Shown here piece by piece: positions 44,917-53,690 of a stretch of 64,000 nucleotides of DNA (its first letter is position 1; each line of letters opens with the position of its first letter). Under the pieces are notes generated by a model that saw nothing but the letters and a program-made list of their open reading frames with translations, had not been told where the DNA came from and made no database searches. This stretch comes from Halorussus vallis (GTDB taxonomy: Archaea; Halobacteriota; Halobacteria; Halobacteriales; Haladaptataceae). Location: positions 3,286,001 to 3,350,000 of the forward strand of contig NZ_CP100000.1 in NCBI RefSeq assembly GCF_024138165.1, given 5' to 3'. Both the position numbers and the translations under genes were made by a program.

Positions 44917-45258
44917 ATGACTTTCCAACCCGAGAGCGAACTCACCGAGGAGGAGGCCAGCGAGGCGGTCGAATCGGCCATCGCCGACAACGACGTCGTC
45001 CTGTTCATGAAGGGCAACGAACTGATGCCCCAGTGCGGCTACTCCCAGCGCGCGCTCGAACTGATCTCGAAGTACCGCGACGACTACGAAACCGTCGACG
45101 TGCTCCCGGCGTTGCCGGAGTACCGCGCGGCCCTCGACGACCACAGCGGGTGGGAAACCATCCCCCAGACGTTCGTCGACGGCGAGTTCGTCGGCGGGAG
45201 CGACGTGTTGGCCGAACTCGACGAACGGGGCGAACTCGAAGCGACGCTGTCGTCGTAG
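44917..45258 (+). CDS. monothiol glutaredoxin-like protein
   Basis: 113 residues from the ATG at 44917. It has the fold of monothiol (Grx4/GrxD) proteins that hold or deliver Fe-S clusters. Seen: VVLFMKGNELMPQCGYSQRALELI, where CGYS (Cys40) replaces the usual CGFS, and WETIPQTFVDGEFVGGSDVLAEL with the TVP-like and GGxD glutathione-binding motifs (here TIPQ and GGSD). The leading 20 residues are acidic. Probably a single-gene transcript; ACCCTC/GAGGGT pairs after the stop. Confidence 0.9.
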   Translation: MTFQPESELTEEEASEAVESAIADNDVVLFMKGNELMPQCGYSQRALELISKYRDDYETVDVLPALPEYRAALDDHSGWETIPQTFVDGEFVGGSDVLAELDERGELEATLSS

Positions 45259-45374
45259 GACCCTCGCAAGCCGTACCGAAAGGAGAGGGTCTATTTGTCT
45301 GCTCCTCGTACTGGAACACAACCGAAACATGACCCGAAAACTCGTTTCCGCGTTCCTGACGACTGAGCGAAACA

Positions 45375-45402
45375 GTAGGTCATATATGTTCGGACGACCT
45401 AC
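45375..45402 (+). promoter_or_regulatory. TATA box framed by a 7-bp inverted repeat
   Basis: GTAGGTC and GACCTAC are 14 bp apart, with ATATATG between them. The arrangement looks like an operator overlapping the promoter of the downstream gene, with transcription expected to start near 45410. Confidence 0.55.
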
Positions 45403-45450
45403 ATACCCGTGTATCGTGCCGCCAGCCGGGAACCTGCAGGTCAGCTACAA

Positions 45451-46026
45451 ATGACGGGGCAAGTGTACCGACTCCACTCGACGCTCGAACTGCCGCTAGA
45501 AACCGTTTACGACTACTTCGAAGAGGACCCCGATCTTCCGCCGGAGATCGCCAGCGTCGACATCACTCGCCGCAAGAACACGCTCATCATCAGCGCGGTC
45601 GCTAACGACGAAACCATCAGCAAGTATACGCCGACCGCGCAGTTGAAGGCCAGCATCTCGGAGACGCGGGTGTTCACCGAGGAGGAACAGGAGAAGCGCA
45701 ACGGACCGCGGTGGGCCGACGACGACGAGGAGGAGGACGAAGAGCCGCTCGGCGAACTGATCGAGATGGCCGCGTTCAAGGGCGACCGCGAAACCGTCCT
45801 CCAGAACACCGCCGTTCAGTATCCGATGTTCCTGGTGCTCTGTGACCTCGCGCGCCTCGCCGAGAAGGGGACGCTGACCGCCATCACCGAGGTCGACGGC
45901 GAACTCCAGGCGACCCGCATCGTCGAGGGCGAGGACCGCCCCGCGACCATCGAAGTGGTCGAGGGTCCGAGCAAGAACGAAAACGCCTCTAGCGGCGTCA
46001 ACTGGCGGGACAACGAGTTCATCTAG
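45451..46026 (+). CDS. conserved haloarchaeal protein, DUF7110-like
   Basis: 191 residues from the ATG at 45451 (MTGQVYRLHSTLELPLETVYDYFEED). A GTG at 45409 lies exactly where transcription should begin and would add 14 residues, so a leaderless longer form is possible. The N-terminal half looks like an alpha-beta domain, then comes an acidic linker (WADDDEEEDEE), then a helical part. I believe this matches a DUF widespread in Halobacteria (DUF7110); function unknown. A T-run follows the stop. Confidence 0.75.
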   Translation: MTGQVYRLHSTLELPLETVYDYFEEDPDLPPEIASVDITRRKNTLIISAVANDETISKYTPTAQLKASISETRVFTEEEQEKRNGPRWADDDEEEDEEPLGELIEMAAFKGDRETVLQNTAVQYPMFLVLCDLARLAEKGTLTAITEVDGELQATRIVEGEDRPATIEVVEGPSKNENASSGVNWRDNEFI

Positions 46027-46029
46027 ACC

Positions 46030-46080
46030 ACCTTTTTTCTTCGTCGGGTGGCCACGCGGCGCGGTGCGCCGCGTGGCCAC
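46030..46080 (+). terminator. T-run and perfect hairpin
   Basis: CCTTTTTTCTTC begins 5 nt after the stop codon and is a typical archaeal U-rich end signal. It is followed at 46048-46080 by a perfect 15-bp hairpin (GTGGCCACGCGGCGC around GGT). Confidence 0.75.
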
Positions 46081-46567
46081 CGCTCTCTACTCGCGGCACC
46101 GTCGGACCTTCCGGTCCGACGAGCCCTCGGTCACTTCGTTCCCGAGAACTTCGCCGCTCGCACGGCTCGTGGGAGCTTCGCTCCCACGGTGCTCGAAAAA
46201 AGCTGGACCAAAAAAGGACACGCGGCCGAGATCAGTCGCTTCGCGACTCGTCTCGGCCGCATCTTCTACTGCTGGCGCGCAGACTGCGCGCCCGCGCCCG
46301 AGCTCGTTTGTCTCGCCTATCGTTACAACGTCCCGAGCCCCACCGGCCGTCGCGCCCTCGCGTCGTTCGGACGCTCGCGGTTGGGTTTGCCTGGCGTTCC
46401 GTTTGCCCCTCCCTTTCGAGATTCGTTCGCACGCCGGCCACCAGATTCTTGTAAGGTCCGTGCGTCAGAGCCTCCCAACAGAGACTGCCTGAAACGCCCG
46501 TAAGCGGCGCGTACGGCGGAGTTCTTATCCCCTGCCGCGTCGAACAGCCGAAAAGCACTTTACCGTG
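46081..46567. other. gene-free hairpin field
   Basis: About 490 bp without a plausible gene. Hairpins with TTC-type loops follow one another: CGGACC-TTCC-GGTCCG (about 46106), GTGGGAGC-TTC-GCTCCCAC (46169-46187), and a two-step stem GCGGCCGAGA...TCTCGGCCGC holding GTCGC-TTC-GCGAC (46222-46260). Two A-runs lie between. The right half from 46300 is plain GC-rich sequence. It might be a non-coding RNA or accumulated palindromic insertions. Confidence 0.6.
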
Positions 46568-46585
46568 GTAATTATATCTAATTAC
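46568..46585 (+). promoter_or_regulatory. palindrome just before the PP-loop gene
   Basis: GTAATTA-TATC-TAATTAC is a perfect 7-bp inverted repeat ending 5 nt before the ATG. The TATA box itself is probably CTTTACC at about 46557-46563, so the palindrome covers the transcription start and could be a repressor site. Confidence 0.55.
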
Positions 46586-46590
46586 GTACG

Positions 46591-47562
46591 ATGCCGGAAG
46601 ACTTCCCGAACTACGTCGACGTCGACTACAGTGACGGCGAAGGCGAAGAGCCCGAAGACTACGCTTCGATGGAGCACAAGATCGAGAAGGCCATCGATGT
46701 CACGCGCCAGGGCCTCGAAGAGTACGAGAACCCCGCCGTCATGTGGACCGGCGGCAAGGACTCGACGCTCACGCTCTACTTCATCAAGGAGGTCGCCGAG
46801 AAGTACGACCTCGAGACGCCGCCCGCCGTCTTCATCGACCACTACCAGCACTTCGACGACATCCACGACTTCGTCGACAAGTGGGCCGACGAGTGGGACC
46901 TCGAAGTCATCTACGCGCGCAACGAGGACGTCGGCGAGTACGCCGAGGACAACGACCTCGAACCCGGCGACGACATCCCCATCGACGCGCTCAACGAGCA
47001 CAACCAGCACCACGTGCGCGACATCCTCGAGTACGAGGAGGACGAGTTCCCGTTCCTGCTGGACACCTACGTCGGCAACCACCTGCTGAAGACGGTCGCG
47101 CTCAACAACGCCCTCGAAGAGTACGACATCGACGGCGTCATCTCCGGCGTCCGCTGGGACGAACAGGAGGCCCGCGCCGACGAGACGTTCTTCAGCCCGC
47201 GCCACGACCCCGAAATCTACCCGCCCCACGACCGCATTCAGCCAATCCTCCAGTTCGACGAGCGCGCGGTCTGGGACACCTTCTGGCACTACGTCGTGCC
47301 GGACACCGTCGAGGAGTACCCCGACGACGGCCACGTCCCGCAGTCCTACGACGACCTGCCGAACGACCTCACCCAGGACGACATCCCGGTCAGTCCGAAG
47401 TACTTCGCCGGATTCCGCTCGCTGGGTAGCGAAGTCAGCACCGAGAAGTCCGACGAGGAGCCGGCGTGGCTCCAGGACCTCGACAGCACGACCGAGCGCG
47501 CGGGCCGCGCCCAGGACAAGGAGGACCTGATGGAGCGCCTGCGCGACCTCGGCTACATGTAA
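46591..47562 (+). CDS. phosphoadenosine phosphosulfate reductase-like PP-loop protein
   Basis: 323 residues. N-type ATP pyrophosphatase: WTGGKDSTLTLYF (about 51-63) is the PP-loop. Further family features are VFIDHYQHFDDIHDF, GVRWDEQEARADETFFSPRHD (like the RRDE-type motif of PAPS reductases and CysD) and IQPILQFDERAVWDTFW. The 26-residue acidic N-terminus is haloarchaeal. Sulfate assimilation is the default guess, but such proteins also act as unknown thiolation enzymes. No other sulfur genes are nearby. Confidence 0.85.
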   Translation: MPEDFPNYVDVDYSDGEGEEPEDYASMEHKIEKAIDVTRQGLEEYENPAVMWTGGKDSTLTLYFIKEVAEKYDLETPPAVFIDHYQHFDDIHDFVDKWADEWDLEVIYARNEDVGEYAEDNDLEPGDDIPIDALNEHNQHHVRDILEYEEDEFPFLLDTYVGNHLLKTVALNNALEEYDIDGVISGVRWDEQEARADETFFSPRHDPEIYPPHDRIQPILQFDERAVWDTFWHYVVPDTVEEYPDDGHVPQSYDDLPNDLTQDDIPVSPKYFAGFRSLGSEVSTEKSDEEPAWLQDLDSTTERAGRAQDKEDLMERLRDLGYM

Positions 47563-47582
47563 CACGACCTTTTGCTGCGCTC

Positions 47583-47607
47583 GGAGGTTCGCCTTCGGCG
47601 AACCTCC
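47583..47607 (+). terminator. hairpin after the PP-loop gene
   Basis: GGAGGTTCGCC-TTC-GGCGAACCTCC, a perfect 11-bp stem, 21 bp after the stop; CCTTTTGC precedes it. A second hairpin, GGAGACGGC-TTC-GCCGTCTCC, lies near 47662. Confidence 0.65.
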
Positions 47608-47808
47608 TCGCTGGCAAAACGTCGGTGAAAAGCACGGCGTCACCACCTACCGTCGCAGGAGAGACGGCTTCGCCGTCTCCCTGCTCCGTCGGTGGTTCCT
47701 TGGCCCGCTCGCTCACTGCGTTCGCTCGCGGTAGAGTAGATGCGGGTCGACCGCACCGCAGTCGGAAGGTCGGTCGAGCGACGTTTTCTCGTTTCTTTCG
47801 ATTCTCGC

Positions 47809-48003
47809 TCAGCGGTGGGTGGCGCGGTACTCGCCGTGTTTGACGCCGAGGAAGAGCGCTATCAGGCCGAACACCAGCATCGAGGGAGCCACCATCATCA
47901 GCACCGTACTCGTCGCCATTACTCCCATGGCGATGAGGCCCGCCGTACCGACGGCGACGATCGCTAATAGTGCCGCGGCGGTCACAGGTACGTTAAACTC
48001 CAT
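47809..48003 (-). CDS. small two-helix membrane protein (DUF7333-like)
   Basis: 64 residues from the ATG at 48003 (MEFNVPVTAAALLAIVAVG). Two hydrophobic helices separated by a short turn, then a polar end (VKHGEYRATHR). It matches in size and pattern a family of small haloarchaeal membrane proteins of unknown function. An upstream extension to 48072 is present but unconvincing. Confidence 0.7.
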   Translation of the reverse strand: MEFNVPVTAAALLAIVAVGTAGLIAMGVMATSTVLMMVAPSMLVFGLIALFLGVKHGEYRATHR

Positions 48004-48090
48004 GTGCGGAGCGTTCGGACGAGAGGTGCAAAAGCGTTGGTCCGGTTCTCGGAATCCGAGAATCCCGGTCACGGACCTTCCAGGTGGTGT

Positions 48091-48831
48091 CTACGACTTC
48101 TTGGGCCGAATCACGTTCGCCAGCGAAACCACCAGTCCGAGGAGCCAGCCCACCGGCACCGCCAGCGCGAACCACATCCCCACGTAGCCCAGCCCTTCGA
48201 GGGCGAACCGCTCGCGGAGGACGGTGTTGATGCCCCAGACGTTGAGGGGGTTCTCGAGGAGCCAGACCGCCAGCGTGTAGCTCTTGGGGAAGATGACCGA
48301 CGACAGCGACGGCGAGTAGAGCGCCGCCACCACCGGCGGGAGGAAGATGGCGGTCATCGCGAACGGGTAGGCGAACAGCACCGTGCTGGCCCGGCCGCCG
48401 TAGGTGCCGGTGAGATACGCCAGCGCGGCCGCGACGGTGGCGACCCCGCCGGCGGCCGCCACCGCCAGGAAGCCCGCCTCAGAGAAGCGGAGCTTCGCCA
48501 GCGCGGTCAGCGCGCCCCACGCCAGAAGCGACAGCAGGACGACGCCGACCACGCCGAGTCGGGTCGCGGTGCCGTCTATCTTGCGCGTGTAGTACCGGGT
48601 CGCGAAGCCGAACAGCGCCAGCGGGTAGAGCACCCCCACCACGGGCGTCCCGACGACGCTCCACAGCCGATAGGCCACCCGGCCCGACGTCGAGGAGGGC
48701 TCCCACTTGCCGAGGACGCCGCTGTCGCCGCCGCGTTGGCGCGGGAAGAACAGCGCCATCCAACTCTCGTGCAGTCGCTTCAGGTCGTACCGGACCGCCC
48801 CCACGAATCCGGTGTTCGTTCCGCCGTGCAT
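48091..48831 (-). CDS. multi-pass membrane protein, unknown
   Basis: 246 residues. The first 45 residues are cytosolic (YDLKRLHESWMALFFPRQRGG). About six helices follow, among them VVGTPVVGVLYPLALFGF, LGVVGVVLLSLLAWGALTAL and AFAM-containing segments, ending in WFALAVPVGWLLGLVVSLANV and RPKKS. I do not recognise it. TTGATAGTATCC near 48860 can be its TATA box. It is divergent from the hybrid kinase. Confidence 0.75.
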   Translation of the reverse strand: MHGGTNTGFVGAVRYDLKRLHESWMALFFPRQRGGDSGVLGKWEPSSTSGRVAYRLWSVVGTPVVGVLYPLALFGFATRYYTRKIDGTATRLGVVGVVLLSLLAWGALTALAKLRFSEAGFLAVAAAGGVATVAAALAYLTGTYGGRASTVLFAYPFAMTAIFLPPVVAALYSPSLSSVIFPKSYTLAVWLLENPLNVWGINTVLRERFALEGLGYVGMWFALAVPVGWLLGLVVSLANVIRPKKS

Positions 48832-48977
48832 CTACGGTTTTGTACGACGCGGATACTATCAAGTTTCTGGGTTGCACGTCGCCGGAACTGACCGTTCCGA
48901 GCGGTGGTCCTCGAAACGGTCGGTCGAAGCGACCTGGTCGGACCGATGCCAGGAGGGGCCGCCCGCCGACGCGAACC

Positions 48978-48985
48978 TTTATAAG
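48978..48985 (+). promoter_or_regulatory. TATA box of the hybrid sensor kinase
   Basis: TTTATAAG preceded by the purine-rich CGAACC (BRE-like), about 32 nt before the ATG at 49014. One of the best matches to the haloarchaeal consensus in the window. Confidence 0.8.
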
Positions 48986-49013
48986 TCCGGTTTATGTATC
49001 CGCCGAGAGACAA

Positions 49014-51326
49014 ATGGCCGACCGCATTCGTGCGCTACTGGTCGACGACGACGCCGCGGTGTCGGAGTTGACCGCGACCTACCTCCGGCGGGTGGGCGAC
49101 TCCATCTCGCCGACCGTCGAAACCGACCCCGGGGCGGCGCTGGACCGCCTCGAACGCGAGGAGTTCGACTGCGTGGTGAGCGACTACGACATGCCCCGGA
49201 TGAACGGCCTCGAGTTTCTCGACGCGGTGCGGGACGTCGAACCCGACCTCCCGTTCGTGCTGTTCACGGGGAAAGGGAGCGAGGAGATCGCCAGCGAGGC
49301 TATCTCCGCCGGCGTCACCGACTACCTCCAGAAGGGTACCGGCACCGACCAGTACGAGGTGCTCGCGAACCGCATCGAGAACGCGGTCGCCCAGCACCGC
49401 GCCGAGCGTCGCGCCGCCGAGGCCGACCGGCAGGTTCGGCGCACGTTCGAACGCATCACCGACGGCTTCTTCTCGCTCGACGACGACTGGCGGTTCCGCT
49501 ACGTCAACGAGCGCGCCGAGCAGTTGCTCGACCGGACCGAGGCGGAACTGCTCGGTGAGCGCGTCTGGGAGGCGTTCCCCAAAGCGGTCGGGACGCCGTT
49601 CCAGACGGAGTACGAGTGCGCGATGGAGACCCAGGAGGCGACCACCTTCGAGGAGTACTACGCGCCGCTGGACACCTGGTTCGAGGTGCGGGCCTACCCC
49701 GCCGAGGACGGCCTGTCGGCGTACTTTCGGGACGTGACCGAGCGCAGGCGGATGGGTGCCGAACTTCGGGAAACCAGGCGCAAGATCGAGGCGCTGTACG
49801 ACGTGGCCGCCCGCGCCGTCTCGTCGACGACGCCCGACGAGATATACGACCTCGCGGTCGAGGCGGCCGAGAACATCCTCGAGTTCGACCTCTGTACGGT
49901 CGACGCCGAGGCCGACGGCGTCCTCGTCTCGCGGTCGGTTTCGAAGGTGGTCTCCACCGACGGCTACTACGCCGAAACCGACGTCGACGCCGAGCGCAAC
50001 CTCGCGGCCCGGGCGTACCGCGAGGGCGAGACGATCATGGTCGGCGACCTCCACGAGGCCGACGCGGTGCCCGCGGAGAGCGAGTACCGGTCGGCGATGA
50101 CCGTGCCGCTCGGCGAGTTCGGCGTGTTCCAGGCGGTGTCGAAGGAGTTCGACGGTTTCGACGACGACGACCGCGAACTGACCGAGTTGCTCGCCACGCA
50201 CCTCACCGAGGCGCTCCGGCGAATCGAGTCCGAGCGGGAGGTCCGCGCCGAGCGCGACCGGTTCGCCGCGCTGTTCGAGAACGTCCCCAACGCAGTCGTG
50301 ACGTGCGTCTACGAGGACGGCCGCCCCGTCGTCCAGGCGGTCAACCCGGCGTTCGAGGAGACGTTCGGCTGGGGTGCGGACGAGATCGTCGACGAGAGTC
50401 TGGACGAGTACGTCGTCCCGTCCGACCGGCGGAGCGAGGCCGACGAACTGAACGCGCAGGCCCAGCGCGGCACGTACGTCGACGGTCTGGAAGTCAGGCG
50501 CGAGACGACCGACGGGGTCCGGGACTTCCTGCTCCACACGGGACCGGCCCGCAGCGACCCGGACGAGCCGACGACCGAGGACGTGAGCGTCTACACCGAG
50601 ATCACCGCCCAGAAGGAGCGCGAGCGGACGCTGGCGCGCCAGAACGAACGCCTCGACGAGTTCGCCAGCGTGGTCTCCCACGACCTGCGCAACCCGCTGA
50701 ACGTCGCCCAGGGTCGCTTCGAGATGCTCGCCGAGGAGACGGAGAGCCCGCACCTCGACCCGCTGGGTCGGGCGCTCGACCGGATGGACGCGCTGGTCGC
50801 CGATATGCTGGCGCTGACGAAGGGCGGCGAACCTGTCGAGAACGCTGCCGCGGTGGAACTCTCGGCCGTGGCCGCCGACGCGTGGGCGACCGCCGACACC
50901 GCCGACGCGCGCCTCCGAGTCGCGGACGAGGTCACGCTCTCGGCCGCCGCCGGCCGGTTACGACAGCTACTGGAGAACCTGTTTCGGAACGCGGTCGAAC
51001 ACGGCGGCGCCGACGCGACCGTCACCGTCGGGGCGCTCGGCGACGCGTCGGGAGGTAGGTGCGGCGGCGAGTCCGGAAACGGGCGCACCGGGCCACCTGG
51101 CGGCGACTCCTCCGAGTCGCCGCCAGAGGGCTTCTACGTCGAAGACGACGGGCCGGGCGTGCCCGAAGGCGAACGCGGACGCATCTTCGACCACGGCTAC
51201 TCCACCGCGAAGAACGGGACGGGCTTCGGCCTCGCCATCGTCGCCGACATCGCCGAAGCCCACGGCTGGACGGTCGAAGTCGGCGAGAGCGAGTCGGGCG
51301 GTGCGCGCTTCGAAATCAGGACGTGA
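49014..51326 (+). CDS. REC-PAS-GAF-PAS sensor histidine kinase
   Basis: 770 residues from the ATG at 49014. The receiver domain (1-120) has VDDDAAV, the phosphoacceptor in VVSDYDMPRMNG, and the lysine in YLQKG. PAS domains lie at about 140-245 and 420-530, with a GAF-like domain at about 250-410 (IYDLAVEAAENILEFDLCTV). HisKA has FASVVSHDLRNPLNVAQG; the ATPase domain has LENLFRNAVEHG, DDGPGVP and GTGFGLAIV. An in-frame palindrome (51097-51126) lengthens the loop between the N-box and the DDGPG box. Cytosolic, no membrane helices. The signal is unknown. Confidence 0.92.
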   Translation: MADRIRALLVDDDAAVSELTATYLRRVGDSISPTVETDPGAALDRLEREEFDCVVSDYDMPRMNGLEFLDAVRDVEPDLPFVLFTGKGSEEIASEAISAGVTDYLQKGTGTDQYEVLANRIENAVAQHRAERRAAEADRQVRRTFERITDGFFSLDDDWRFRYVNERAEQLLDRTEAELLGERVWEAFPKAVGTPFQTEYECAMETQEATTFEEYYAPLDTWFEVRAYPAEDGLSAYFRDVTERRRMGAELRETRRKIEALYDVAARAVSSTTPDEIYDLAVEAAENILEFDLCTVDAEADGVLVSRSVSKVVSTDGYYAETDVDAERNLAARAYREGETIMVGDLHEADAVPAESEYRSAMTVPLGEFGVFQAVSKEFDGFDDDDRELTELLATHLTEALRRIESEREVRAERDRFAALFENVPNAVVTCVYEDGRPVVQAVNPAFEETFGWGADEIVDESLDEYVVPSDRRSEADELNAQAQRGTYVDGLEVRRETTDGVRDFLLHTGPARSDPDEPTTEDVSVYTEITAQKERERTLARQNERLDEFASVVSHDLRNPLNVAQGRFEMLAEETESPHLDPLGRALDRMDALVADMLALTKGGEPVENAAAVELSAVAADAWATADTADARLRVADEVTLSAAAGRLRQLLENLFRNAVEHGGADATVTVGALGDASGGRCGGESGNGRTGPPGGDSSESPPEGFYVEDDGPGVPEGERGRIFDHGYSTAKNGTGFGLAIVADIAEAHGWTVEVGESESGGARFEIRT

Positions 51327-51371
51327 GTCGTTTTCGAGAATCGACGGCCCGGGAGCGCGTCGACGCGACGT

Positions 51372-51881
51372 TCACCGGTTCCGGGGACGCTCGAAGCGCG
51401 CCATCTCGTCGGCGGTGCTCGACCGCCGGTTCTCGGTCGCCGCCGGTTCGGACCGCCGCGCGCCGGTCCCCATCACGGCGTCGAGTCGGCGCTCGAACTC
51501 GTCGCGGGTGAGTTCGCCGGCGGCGTACCGGCGCTTCAGCACGTCTTCGGCGTCCTGGCGGTTCGCCCGCGGCGTCGCCGCACCCTCGGGGTACGCCGAC
51601 GGCGATTCGACGTTGCCGATGAGCGAGAGGTACACCGGCCAGAGGGTGACGACGCCGAGCAGGAACGCCGGAGGGCCGACGACGGTCCCGAACAGTCCCG
51701 TCACGAAGGCGGTGAACGTGGCCGCGGGGCTCAGCATCTCGATGCCGCCGAAGAACAAGATGGGCGCGAGGACGAGGGCCGTGCCGCCCAGCAAGGTCCG
51801 CCCGAGCGTGCCGTCGGGCGTGTAGTGTTCGACGAGTCGGTGGAGGGCGCGCAGGGTGGATTCGTCGGCGGACTCGGTCAT
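51372..51881 (-). CDS. membrane protein with C-terminal SHOCT domain
   Basis: 169 residues from the ATG at 51881. Two hydrophobic helices (about 30-50 and 55-85) follow a polar N-terminus. DAEDVLKRRYAAGELTRDEFERRLDAV near 108-135 is a SHOCT motif, a short unit attached to many membrane proteins and thought to mediate oligomerisation. The tail is Arg/Ser/Glu-rich. Function unknown. It ends 45 bp from the convergent kinase. Confidence 0.85.
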   Translation of the reverse strand: MTESADESTLRALHRLVEHYTPDGTLGRTLLGGTALVLAPILFFGGIEMLSPAATFTAFVTGLFGTVVGPPAFLLGVVTLWPVYLSLIGNVESPSAYPEGAATPRANRQDAEDVLKRRYAAGELTRDEFERRLDAVMGTGARRSEPAATENRRSSTADEMARFERPRNR

Positions 51882-51944
51882 CGCCCCACACGTCGCACAC
51901 CTCTCAAAAAAGTGTTTTGTTCCGCGAACGAACACAAAATACGG

Positions 51945-52778
51945 TCAGTTCCACGGCGCGAATCCCGGGTCGACCTGCCGGGAACGCTCGTCGATACCGT
52001 CTATCGTCGCCACGTCCTCGTCGTCGAGTTCGAGGTCGAGCGCGCCGAAGTTGTCGCGGATGTGCTCCTCGCCGGTCGCCTTCGGGATGGTGGCGACGCC
52101 GTCGCGCTGGAGGAGCCACGCCAGGCTGACCTGCGCGGGCGAGGCGTCGTGCTTCTCGGCGACCTCGACGATTTCGGGCACGTCGAAGACCTTCCCGCGG
52201 GCCAGCGGCGAGTAGGCGACGACGTTCACGTCGCGCTCGCGGCAGTGAGCCAGCAGGTCGTTCCGGGGCAACAGCGGGTGCATCTCGACCTGGTTGGCGA
52301 ACAGCGGCGCGTCGAGCGCGTCGAGCGCCGCGTCGACGTCCTCCGGTCGGAAGTTGCTCACGCCGACGTGGCGAATCAGCCCGTCGTCGCGGAGTTGGTC
52401 GAACGCCGCGAGGGTGTCCTCGGGGTCGTACTCGTCGGCGGGCCAGTGGACGTACAGCAGGTCGAGGTGGTCCACCCCGAGTTTGTCGAGGCTCTCCTTC
52501 GTCGAGTGAATCACGTCGTCGTACGAGAGGTTCGCGTTCCAGACCTTGGTGGCGAGGAAGTAGTCCTCGCGGCCGACGTCGGCCCGCGAGAGACCCTCGC
52601 CGACGTACTCCTCGTTGTCGTATATCTGGGCGGTGTCGACGTGGCGGTAGCCCATCTCCAGGGCAGTTTCGACGCTCTCGGCGCACTCTTCGGGGTCGGT
52701 GTTCTGCCAGGTGCCGAGGCCGAGGCGCGCCGTTCCGTCCAGCGTCGGCTCGTCGGTGGTCTCCGTGGACTGAGCCAT
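51945..52778 (-). CDS. aldo/keto reductase
   Basis: 277 residues. NADPH-dependent TIM-barrel reductase. Catalytic tetrad visible as GYRHVDTAQIYDNE (Asp and Tyr), FLATKVWN (Lys) and LLYVHWP (His). The cofactor end has IPKATGEEHIRDNFGALDLEL. The protein closes with the FAPWN ending common to its neighbour. Substrate unknown; family members reduce methylglyoxal, sugars or other aldehydes. It forms a tandem pair with the paralogue at 52884-53690. Confidence 0.92.
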   Translation of the reverse strand: MAQSTETTDEPTLDGTARLGLGTWQNTDPEECAESVETALEMGYRHVDTAQIYDNEEYVGEGLSRADVGREDYFLATKVWNANLSYDDVIHSTKESLDKLGVDHLDLLYVHWPADEYDPEDTLAAFDQLRDDGLIRHVGVSNFRPEDVDAALDALDAPLFANQVEMHPLLPRNDLLAHCRERDVNVVAYSPLARGKVFDVPEIVEVAEKHDASPAQVSLAWLLQRDGVATIPKATGEEHIRDNFGALDLELDDEDVATIDGIDERSRQVDPGFAPWN

Positions 52779-52883
52779 AGTACTTCCTGTTGGGCGAGCG
52801 CGCCGATAGGGGTTACGGCGTCGGAAATTCGCGCTCGTTTCGGCGCCGAGTCGACGACTCGACTCGGCATAGCGAGATTCTCG

Positions 52884-53690
52884 CTAGTTCCACGGCGCGA
52901 ACTCGGGATCGCCGAGTCGCTCGCGCCGGTCGATACCGTCGATCGTCGCGAGGTCCTCGTCGTCGAGTTCGAGGTCGAGCGCGCCGAAGTTGTCCCGGAT
53001 GTGCTCCCCGCTGGTCGCCTTCGGGACGGCCGCGACGCCCTTCTCGAACAGCCACGCGAGACAGACTCGCGCCTCGCTGACGCCGTGCTTCTCGGCGACC
53101 GTTTGCACCTCCGGAACCTCGAATATCCGGCCGTGCAGCAGCGGACAGTACGCGACGAGGGCGATGCCGCGGCGCTCGCAGTACTCCCGGAGTTCCGTCT
53201 GCGGGAGCAGGGGGTGGCACTCGACCTGGTTGGCGACAATCGGAGCGTCGCAGACCTCCCGGGCCTCCTCCAGCAGGTCGGGCGTGAAGTTCGACACGCC
53301 GACGTGGCGAACCAGCCCGTCGTCGCGCAGGTCGGCGAACGCGCCCAGCGTGCCCTCGGGGTTGTAGGTGTCCGTCGGCCAGTGGACGTACAACAGGTCG
53401 ACGTACTTGAGGCCGAGGCGGTCGAGGCTCTCGCGGGCGCGCGCCGGCACGTCCTCGGCCGCGAGGTCGTCGTGCCAGAGCTTCGTGGCGACGAACACGT
53501 CCTCGCGGGGCACGTCGGCCCGGGCGACGCCCGCGCCGACCGCCGCCTCGTTGTCGTAGTACCGTGCGGTGTCGACGTGGCGGTAGCCCGCCTCCAGTGC
53601 GGTTTCGACGCTCTCGGCGCATTCCTCGGAATTGGTGTTCTGCCAGGTACCGAGGCCGAGGCGAGGGACGACCGAACCGTCGTCTGTCAT
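52884..53690 (-). CDS. aldo/keto reductase
   Basis: 268 residues from the ATG at 53690, which has AATATG about 28 nt upstream; an ATG at 53720 would bury that box. Tetrad seen as GYRHVDTARYYDNE, FVATKLWH and LLYVHWP. Cofactor motif VPKATSGEHIRDNFGALDLEL. It is about half identical by eye to the adjacent aldo/keto reductase, which starts 106 bp downstream on the same strand, so a tandem duplication. It is divergent from an HTH-10 regulator that may control one or both. Confidence 0.9.
   Translation of the reverse strand: MTDDGSVVPRLGLGTWQNTNSEECAESVETALEAGYRHVDTARYYDNEAAVGAGVARADVPREDVFVATKLWHDDLAAEDVPARARESLDRLGLKYVDLLYVHWPTDTYNPEGTLGAFADLRDDGLVRHVGVSNFTPDLLEEAREVCDAPIVANQVECHPLLPQTELREYCERRGIALVAYCPLLHGRIFEVPEVQTVAEKHGVSEARVCLAWLFEKGVAAVPKATSGEHIRDNFGALDLELDDEDLATIDGIDRRERLGDPEFAPWN

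Noticed and set aside
46048-46503. 151-codon plus frame and its overlapping partners
   Set aside because: Runs through a series of hairpins, with composition unlike a haloarchaeal protein.
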